From assembly GCF_023015625.1 (NCBI RefSeq), contig NZ_JALKAH010000004.1, positions 372,001-436,000 on the forward strand: a stretch of 64,000 bases of DNA, given 5' to 3'. Position 1 is the first letter of the stretch, and each line of letters opens with the position of its first letter. The notes beneath the pieces are model-generated. The model was not told where the DNA came from and ran no database searches. It saw only the letters and a list, made by a program, of their open reading frames with translations. Origin of the DNA: Yoonia sp. F2084L. Its GTDB lineage: Bacteria; Pseudomonadota; Alphaproteobacteria; Rhodobacterales; Rhodobacteraceae. Positions 58,529-64,000 of this stretch are shown here, piece after piece. The translations under genes and the position numbers were made by a program.

Positions 58529-59938
58529 ATGACGATGTTTGGACTATCAAAAGGTATTGCTGTTGCCATCTTAGCAGCAGGTGTTGCGACCAGTGCGACC
58601 GCACAAGACGTCCAGACAAAGCAGTATGATGACGGCGGTATCTACGAAGGTACATTCGTTGATGGCAAGCAGGACGGCACGGGAACGTACCGCCTCCCCA
58701 ATGGGTATGAATATACCGGTCAATGGGTCGAAGGTGAAATCCGTGGCGAAGGGATTGCGCGCTTCCCCAATGGCTCTGTCTATGAAGGATCGTTTGCCGC
58801 AGGCAAGCCAGAAGGCCAAGGGCGAATCACATTTGCCGATGGTGGCACCTTCGAGGGCGAATGGGTCGACGGCAATATCACCGGCCAGGGTGTCGCTGAA
58901 TATGCAAACGGTGTGGTTTATCAAGGCGAGTTCCGCAACGCCCGACACAACGGTGTCGGCATCATGACAAGCCCCGGCGGCTATGTTTACGAGGGCGAGT
59001 GGATCAACGGCGCCAAAGAAGGCCAAGGCAAGATCACCTATCCCGATGGCGCGATCTACGATGGCACCCTGAAAGCAGGCGAGCGTCATGGCATTGGCAC
59101 GCTGACAATGGCAGATGGTCTGATCTACAGCGGCGAATGGGTTGACGGCCAAATTCAAGGCGTGGGCACGTTGTCCCAGCCCAATGGCGACGTCTATCAA
59201 GGCGCGCTGATCAATGGCCGCCGCGAAGGCGAAGGGTCCGTCGTCTATGCCAATGGTGACACCTATGAAGGCACCTTTATGAATGACCGCCGGCATGGCA
59301 CAGGTACCTTCCGCGGGACCGATGGCTATGTCTACACAGGCGCATGGGTTGAAGGCCAAATCGAAGGCGAAGGCCAAGTGACTTATCCCGACGGGTCGGT
59401 CTACGTTGGCAGATTCGTCGATGATCTGGCTGATGGCAAAGGCACGATCACCTACCCTGACGGATCGACCTATGAAGGCGACTGGCAAGTAGGCGTGATC
59501 AATGGTGTTGGCGTGGCAACTTACGTGAACGGCCTTGTTTATGAAGGCGAATTCCTGAACGCCAAGAACCACGGTCAGGGCAAAATGACTTATGCCGACG
59601 GCTACGTGTATGAAGGCCAGTGGTCCGAAGGCCAGCGCAACGGTCTGGGTCGCGCGGTCTATGCGGACGGTACTGTCTATGTCGGTGAATTCCTGAACGG
59701 TCAGCGCAATGGCGACGGTGAAATCACACTGCCCGACGGGTTCAACTATGTCGGCCAGTGGCAAGACGGCGAAATCAGCGGCGCGGGGCTTGCGACCTAT
59801 GCAAACGGCGACGTCTACGAAGGCAACTTTGTGCGTGGTCGCCGCGAGGGCGAAGGCATCATGCGCTACGCCACAGGTCAGGAAAGCATCGGCATCTGGT
59901 CCGATGGGGCGCTGGTGTCAGAAACTGGCGAAAACTAA
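58529..59938 (+). CDS. Exported MORN-repeat protein (18 repeats)
   Basis: 469 aa. A signal peptide (ISKG-like start MTMFGLSKGIAVAILAAG, cleavage after ATA) is followed by 18 consecutive 23-residue MORN units of the form YxGxFxxGxxxGxGxxxxxxG and one partial unit. Units often alternate between a Trp type (GEWVDGQIQG) and a Phe type (GEFLNAKNHG). Such rods bind lipids or proteins. GGAG 6 bases before the ATG rules out the earlier frame. It diverges from nadE and ends at a strong terminator. Localisation is periplasmic or surface. Confidence 0.92.
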   Translation: MTMFGLSKGIAVAILAAGVATSATAQDVQTKQYDDGGIYEGTFVDGKQDGTGTYRLPNGYEYTGQWVEGEIRGEGIARFPNGSVYEGSFAAGKPEGQGRITFADGGTFEGEWVDGNITGQGVAEYANGVVYQGEFRNARHNGVGIMTSPGGYVYEGEWINGAKEGQGKITYPDGAIYDGTLKAGERHGIGTLTMADGLIYSGEWVDGQIQGVGTLSQPNGDVYQGALINGRREGEGSVVYANGDTYEGTFMNDRRHGTGTFRGTDGYVYTGAWVEGQIEGEGQVTYPDGSVYVGRFVDDLADGKGTITYPDGSTYEGDWQVGVINGVGVATYVNGLVYEGEFLNAKNHGQGKMTYADGYVYEGQWSEGQRNGLGRAVYADGTVYVGEFLNGQRNGDGEITLPDGFNYVGQWQDGEISGAGLATYANGDVYEGNFVRGRREGEGIMRYATGQESIGIWSDGALVSETGEN

Positions 59939-59963
59939 ACACTGATTTTCGACTTAGATTAAG

Positions 59964-59994
59964 AGGCTCTTGGCATCAGCTGAGAGCCTTTTTT
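59964..59994 (+). terminator. Intrinsic terminator of the MORN gene
   Basis: AGGCTCT / AGAGCCT arms around a 12-base loop, followed by TTTTTT. 26 bases after the stop. Confidence 0.85.
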
Positions 59995-60005
59995 GTGCGT
60001 GATGC

Positions 60006-60785
60006 CTAACAGGGCGCAACTTTCGCAGCCGTTAGCTTTGTAAAGCTGCGAAACTGCAACTGCCCATTATCATCCGCGTGAGGACCCAGAAGCTCTGCAA
60101 GTTCTGCGTCAAAGCGATCCTTTTGATCACCCAGCTTTGAGAAGGCAAAAGTATCGCGTGAATGCTGGCACAGGATGAAATCATCCACTGTTTGCTTGAT
60201 TGGGCCAGAAATGAACTCAAACTCTTGCGTCACATTCACGTGGTTCTGATAGTCTTCCCAAAATGACGTGCCACTGTTTCTTTGGAATATCTGCCCAGTA
60301 ATCAAAGGCACCCACCTGCCTAGGAAACTTTGCCAATCCGCCTCCCACGGAGGTTCATGTGCGCCATCACCGACAATAACCGCAAAAAGATAGTGTGGTT
60401 TGAGATGCACGCCGAGCTTTGGAAACAAGCGTGCATAATCCATCCAGTGAATGCTTAGAGCGGCAACGACAACATCATACTGTCCCGACAGAGGCGCATC
60501 TTCAGCGATGCTCTCGATCCATTGGATATTGTCCGCGCACCCATTTTCCAGTGTTTTGCCCAATGCGATCATTTGCTTTGATGGATCAACTGCGGTGATG
60601 TCGCCAAAAGTATCGGCCAGCCGTCTGGCGATTTTCCCATGGCCACACCCCAGATCAAGCAATCTGTCATGTGCCGGTGCCAACTCTATCAGTTTGTCAT
60701 AAAGCGCTTGCGGATAAGGCGGACGATGGAGGTAGAGATCAACCACCTCAGCATTTCTGAAAGACGTTCCGATCGACTGCGTCAT
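60006..60785 (-). CDS. Class I SAM-dependent methyltransferase
   Basis: 259 aa. FRNAEVVDLYLHRPPYPQAL at the start, motif I DRLLDLGCGHGKIARRLADT, ITAVDPSKQMIALG, and IEWIESIAEDAPLSGQYDVV (motif IV region). Similar to trans-aconitate/DUF-type methyltransferases, but the substrate is unknown. Downstream of the photolyase gene by 70 bases but with its own start region. Confidence 0.88.
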   Translation of the reverse strand: MTQSIGTSFRNAEVVDLYLHRPPYPQALYDKLIELAPAHDRLLDLGCGHGKIARRLADTFGDITAVDPSKQMIALGKTLENGCADNIQWIESIAEDAPLSGQYDVVVAALSIHWMDYARLFPKLGVHLKPHYLFAVIVGDGAHEPPWEADWQSFLGRWVPLITGQIFQRNSGTSFWEDYQNHVNVTQEFEFISGPIKQTVDDFILCQHSRDTFAFSKLGDQKDRFDAELAELLGPHADDNGQLQFRSFTKLTAAKVAPC

Positions 60786-60854
60786 TGTTCCTCCAGATGC
60801 TTTCCCACGGCCCGATATACGATTGTACTTTAGACAAAAACCGTTGCGCTGCGG

Positions 60855-62372
60855 CTAAACGACTTTACCTGCATCCATCCGGTCAAGGAAATCGGATGCC
60901 TCCTTCAGCACGGTTTCGCGCCGTTCTTCATCCATCCGGTCCCAGACCCGGTACATATTCCCCATGCGCGGATTGCCCTTGAACCGTTCCCGATGGCGAT
61001 CCAGAAAGTGCCAGTAAAGCAGGTTGAAGGGACAGGCGTCTTTGCCCGTCTTGTCCTGCACCCGGTATGCGCAAGCCCCACAATGATCTGACATCTTATG
61101 AATGTAGTTGCCGGACGAGATGTAGGGCTTTGACGCGATAATGCCGTCATCTGCAAACTGGCTCATCCCGATCACGTTGGGCGCCTCAACCCATTCATAA
61201 GCGTCAGCATAGACCGCCAGATACCATTCATGCACCTCAGCCGGGTTAATCCCGGACAACAGCGCGAAGTTGCCTGTCACCATCAGGCGCTGGATGTGGT
61301 GGGCATAGGCCTCGGCCTGCGTTTGCCCAATGGCCTTGGCCATGCAGTTCATTTTGGTCTCAGCGCCCCAGTACATCGCCGGCAGCTTGCGGTCATGACC
61401 CAACGCGTTGCGCGATGTGTAGTCAGGCCCTTCGCGGAAATAGATGCCGCGCACATATTCGCGCCAGCCGATAATCTGACGAATGAACCCTTCGACAGCG
61501 TTCAGCGGGGCCTGTCCTGCCCGATAGGCGGCCTCAACCTGTTGGCAGACGTCAAGCGGATCAAGCAGTCCGGCATTCAGATAGAAACTGATCAATGAGT
61601 GATAAAGGAAACGATTGTCATTCAGCATCGCATCCTGAAAGTCGCCGAACTTTTGCAGGCCACCTTCAATCCAATGGGTCAGTTGTTCCTGGGCTTGTTC
61701 GGCATCTGTCGCAAACCAGAACGGGTGCAGGTCACCGAAGTTGTCACCAAAGCGAGCGTCAACCAGATTGAGTACATCCTTATCCGGCGCGAACTTTAAC
61801 GGCCCTGCAAAATCCACCTGATCCGGGGCAGGTTTGCGGTTGTCGTGATCGTAGTTCCACTTGCCGCCCTCGGGTTTATCACCGTCCATCAGCAGGCCCG
61901 TCTTGCGGCGCATGTCGCGATAGAAATACTCCATTCGCAGCTGCTTGCGGCCTTCGGCCCAACCGTCAAACTCCTGATGCGTCGCGATAAAGCGGGTGTC
62001 GGGCAGGCTATGCGACTTTAACGGCATATCACCCAACGCTTCGATCAACCGCCATTCGCCGGGTTCGGTGTAAACAACGCCTGTGGCATCATGTTCAGTA
62101 GCACGGCGGATTAACTCGCCAGTGATGGAGCCGGTGTTATCTGCGTCATCAAGCTGCGTGTAGGCGACCGTCCAGCCCTGCCCGCGTAGTTTTTCGGCAA
62201 ACTTGCGCATGGCCATGAAGGTGAAAGCGATCTTTTTGGGATGGTGAGGGACATAAGTCGCCTCGCCCGTCACCTCGGCCATCACGACAACATCCTGCGT
62301 CTTGTCTGTCTTTTGCAAAGCAGACAGGTTCGTCGAAAGTTGGTCACCAAGAACAAGAACAAGCCTCACCAC
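60855..62372 (-). CDS. phrB: (6-4) photolyase / FeS-BCP type cryptochrome
   Basis: 505 aa. N-terminal LVLGDQLSTNLSAL antenna domain, then the FAD domain. Four Cys in the positions of the PhrB 4Fe-4S cluster (TKMNCMAKAI, HCGACAYRVQ with two, and KDACPFNLLYWHF) identify this as FeS-BCP, which repairs (6-4) photoproducts with blue light. Start is GTG (62372 or 62369), overlapping the SDR stop by a few bases. Confidence 0.92.
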   Translation of the reverse strand: MVRLVLVLGDQLSTNLSALQKTDKTQDVVVMAEVTGEATYVPHHPKKIAFTFMAMRKFAEKLRGQGWTVAYTQLDDADNTGSITGELIRRATEHDATGVVYTEPGEWRLIEALGDMPLKSHSLPDTRFIATHQEFDGWAEGRKQLRMEYFYRDMRRKTGLLMDGDKPEGGKWNYDHDNRKPAPDQVDFAGPLKFAPDKDVLNLVDARFGDNFGDLHPFWFATDAEQAQEQLTHWIEGGLQKFGDFQDAMLNDNRFLYHSLISFYLNAGLLDPLDVCQQVEAAYRAGQAPLNAVEGFIRQIIGWREYVRGIYFREGPDYTSRNALGHDRKLPAMYWGAETKMNCMAKAIGQTQAEAYAHHIQRLMVTGNFALLSGINPAEVHEWYLAVYADAYEWVEAPNVIGMSQFADDGIIASKPYISSGNYIHKMSDHCGACAYRVQDKTGKDACPFNLLYWHFLDRHRERFKGNPRMGNMYRVWDRMDEERRETVLKEASDFLDRMDAGKVV

Positions 62373-63028
62373 GCGATCTCCTGTCCTGCATAATCAAAGA
62401 AGCCACCGCTTTGGTCAGGTGTCAGCTTTGACAGGACATCCAACAGGTTTGCTGCGGCTTCTTCTGCCGGAACTGTTTTGTGACGACCAGCGTAGTTTTG
62501 CGTGAACGGTGTCTCAACCGTGCCGGGATGCAAAGCGACGCAAACAGATTGCTTGTGGCTGCGCCCCAACTCAATCGCGGCCCCATGTACGATTTGGTTG
62601 AGGGCTGCCTTTGACGCACGATATGAATACCACCCGCCGATCTGATTATCACCAATCGACCCCACGCGGGCCGACAAGGTCGCAATCACACCACGCCCGT
62701 CCTTTGGCAAAAGCCGGGCAGCATGGCGCAGGATCAGCGCAGGCCCAATCGTGTTCACGGCCAATACACGGGCCATTTCATCAGGCTTGATGGCTGAAAG
62801 GTTCTTTTCCGGGTTGCCCCAAAGCGGCGCCAAAATGCCAACTGCCACAAAGATCAGATCAAAAGGCCCTGTCAGCTGGCCCATCCCGCGCTCAACTGAT
62901 GCGGCATTGCCTACATCGAAACCATCAATCGAGCGCGACAGACCTGTCACATCCCATCCGTCATTTTGCAGCCGTTTGAAAACGGCGGACCCGATACCGC
63001 CACTTGCCCCAATAACCAATGCGCGCAT
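62366..63028 (-). CDS. SDR family oxidoreductase (CsgA/sniffer-like)
   Basis: 220 aa. Cofactor motif GASGGIGSAVFK, then VNTIGPALIL, catalytic YSYRASKAAL (YxxxK) with the upstream Ser in LSARVGS, and PGTVETPFTQNY. The C-terminus GGFFDYAGQEIAW is typical of the C-factor-like SDRs that sit beside FeS-BCP photolyases. AGGGAG before ATG. First gene of the pair with phrB. Confidence 0.92.
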   Translation of the reverse strand: MRALVIGASGGIGSAVFKRLQNDGWDVTGLSRSIDGFDVGNAASVERGMGQLTGPFDLIFVAVGILAPLWGNPEKNLSAIKPDEMARVLAVNTIGPALILRHAARLLPKDGRGVIATLSARVGSIGDNQIGGWYSYRASKAALNQIVHGAAIELGRSHKQSVCVALHPGTVETPFTQNYAGRHKTVPAEEAAANLLDVLSKLTPDQSGGFFDYAGQEIAW

Positions 63029-63209
63029 GCAATTCTCCCTTAGTCTGCATAGACTTAGCGCCAGCCAACCAAGGGACAAGTCAGACAGCCATCACGCCAG
63101 ATCAACTCTGCACAGGGTCTCTTGCTGCTGGTGCACCTTGGCAAAAAAACTCCTGCGCAGAATGTAATAAGCCCTTTTCAACAAAAGTTTCGCCGGTATA
63201 GTCGCGCCC
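63029..63209 (+). other. Region before the leu leader, with its promoter
   Basis: Divergent gap between SDR and the leu leader. A candidate promoter TTTTCA (63175-63180), N16, TATAGT (63197-63202) would start RNA within about a base of the leader ATG, i.e. leaderless. Nothing else convincing is seen. Confidence 0.45.
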
Positions 63210-63290
63210 ATGATGACACGCGCACATATCACAAGCACAGCCTCCAAGGGGCTGCTTTCGCGCGACATCCTACTCCTTAGCTGCCTCTGA
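63210..63290 (+). CDS. Leucine-rich leader peptide of leuA (attenuator control)
   Basis: 26 codons, from MMTRAHITST to GLLSRDILLLSCL and TGA. Six of the last 12 residues are Leu, read by CTG, CTT, CTA, CTC, CTT and CTC, including the rarer CTA. No Shine-Dalgarno; the double ATG starts at the predicted transcription start, as in known leaderless amino-acid leader peptides. Slow translation when charged leucyl-tRNA is scarce would alter folding of the next hairpins. Confidence 0.8.
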   Translation: MMTRAHITSTASKGLLSRDILLLSCL

Positions 63291-63330
63291 GCGTGCCTGT
63301 CGGCGCGACCGCTCAGAGGTGAAACGCGCC
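63284..63330 (+). promoter_or_regulatory. Leu attenuator with competing hairpins
   Basis: Arms CCTCTGAGCG (63284-63293) and CGCTCAGAGG (63310-63319) pair perfectly. An alternative pairs GGCGCG (63302-63307) with CGCGCC (63325-63330). The first arm includes the leader stop codon, so a ribosome stalled on the Leu codons would block it and favour the second. No T-run follows, so the exact termination mode is open. Confidence 0.6.
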
Positions 63331-63361
63331 AAGACATGCTAAGGACCAAAGGAATTCAAAA

Positions 63362-64000
63362 ATGACCAAATCGAACGAAGTGTTGATTTTCGACACAACC
63401 CTGCGCGACGGCGAGCAATCGCCAGGTGCGACCATGACCCACGACGAGAAACTGGAAATCGCCGAGATGCTGGACGACATGGGTGTCGACATCATCGAAG
63501 CGGGTTTCCCGATCGCATCCGAGGGCGACTTTCAAGCGGTGAGCGAGATTGCGAAACTGGCGAAGTCGGCCACGATCTGCGGCCTATCCCGCGCCAACTA
63601 CAAAGATATTGACCGGTGCTGGGAGGCCGTGAAGCACGCCAAATCCCCGCGCATCCACACCTTCATCGGCACCTCACCCCTGCACCGCGCGATCCCGAAC
63701 CTGAATATGGATGAGATGGCCGAGCGTATCCACGACACCGTGACCCACGCGCGTAATCTTTGTGAGAACGTGCAGTGGTCGCCAATGGATGCAACCCGGA
63801 CGGAGTGGGATTATCTGTGCCGTGTGGTCGAGATTGCGATCAAGGCCGGTGCGACCACGATCAACATTCCTGACACTGTGGGTTACACTGCGCCTGTTGA
63901 GAGTGCGGATTTGATCCGCAACCTGATCTCCACCGTTCCCGGTGCCGATGACGTGGTCTTTGCCACGCATTGCCACAATGACCTTGGCATGGCGACCGCG
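63362..64000 (+). CDS. leuA: 2-isopropylmalate synthase, partial (N-terminal 213 codons)
   Basis: Starts MTKSNEVLIFDTTLRDGEQS, with the catalytic Arg and metal Asp of the LeuA TIM barrel (DTTLRDGEQSPG), HTFIGTSPLH and the metal His pair with Asn in ATHCHNDLGM near the window end. It condenses acetyl-CoA with 2-oxoisovalerate, the first step of leucine synthesis. AGGAATTC upstream of the ATG. It runs off the right edge. Controlled by the leader and attenuator just before it. Confidence 0.95.
   Translation, partial: MTKSNEVLIFDTTLRDGEQSPGATMTHDEKLEIAEMLDDMGVDIIEAGFPIASEGDFQAVSEIAKLAKSATICGLSRANYKDIDRCWEAVKHAKSPRIHTFIGTSPLHRAIPNLNMDEMAERIHDTVTHARNLCENVQWSPMDATRTEWDYLCRVVEIAIKAGATTINIPDTVGYTAPVESADLIRNLISTVPGADDVVFATHCHNDLGMATA

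Noticed and set aside
58600-59900. Regular 69-bp periodicity that looks like a repeat array
   Set aside because: Not CRISPR: units are coding MORN repeats, diverged in sequence and without spacers.
1-64000. Searched by eye for tRNA, rRNA, 4.5S RNA, integrases, transposases and phage genes
   Set aside because: None recognised; a covariance scan (tRNAscan-SE, Infernal) would be needed to exclude small RNAs fully.

Overview
The window reads as a stretch of a GC-rich alphaproteobacterial chromosome, most likely a marine Rhodobacteraceae (Roseobacter group, Loktanella/Yoonia/Octadecabacter-like). The reasons are the split ATP synthase F0 operon with b and b' subunits (atpI-atpB-atpE-atpX-atpF), TrcR (DUF1013), DUF1285, DUF599 and zf-CHCC proteins, the order ffh - GNAT genes - chorismate mutase - rpsP - rimM - trmD, a PhrB-type photolyase, and short stop-codon-linked repeats. 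The species assignment is an inference; I could not run a search. I saw no tRNA, rRNA, CRISPR array, integrase, insertion sequence or prophage block. Gene density is high and no gene-free stretch exceeds about 335 bases. The largest, before leuA, holds a leader peptide and attenuator.

Layout. 1-13.9 kb: a partial LysR regulator diverging from a methyltransferase, TrcR, RNase T2, a lipoprotein, an esterase, GabD, a barrel-type OMP, a thioredoxin-like protein, an ECF sigma factor overlapping a membrane VWA protein, an ankyrin protein, a beta-lactamase-fold hydrolase, WYL/VOC genes, hydroxypyruvate isomerase and a DUF1801 protein. 14.0-22.2 kb: DUF1285, then an operon of MoxR ATPase, DUF58, DUF4159 and VWA membrane proteins and a lipoprotein phosphodiesterase. 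22.2-29.7 kb: small exported and membrane proteins, glcDEF, a trypsin-like protease, and an Hsp20 gene behind a sigma-32-like promoter and a ROSE-like RNA thermometer. 29.6-42.5 kb: polA, an orphan ABC ATPase, HIT, a GT14 glycosyltransferase / sulfotransferase / unknown cluster, adenosine kinase, nth, an AraC-Ogt fusion, an OmpA lipoprotein, a FadR-type regulator and a CPBP protease. 42.5-45.2 kb: the F0 operon. 45.3-50.2 kb: regulators, a DMT transporter, azoreductase and DoxX. 50.4-55.4 kb: ffh to trmD. 55.4-63 kb: a DUF1801 protein, a leucine-rich protein, nadE, an 18-repeat MORN protein, a methyltransferase and the photolyase/SDR pair. 63.2-64 kb: leu leader and partial leuA.

How parts work together. 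glcDEF (glycolate to glyoxylate) and hyi point to C2 metabolism. The FadR-family regulator at 40.9 kb has a 21-bp palindrome over its own promoter that matches 17 of 21 bases of one lying on the glcD promoter, which suggests it is the glycolate regulator. Other regulatory reads are the Hsp20 5' UTR, the leuA attenuator with an apparently leaderless peptide gene, and a textbook T-N11-A site between the first two genes.

The observations most worth following are: the ECF sigma / VWA pair as a possible sigma/anti-sigma system; the MoxR cluster with decayed metal sites; the GT14-sulfotransferase-unknown cluster; a remnant of a third GNAT gene; and two repeat families that sit exactly at stop codons.
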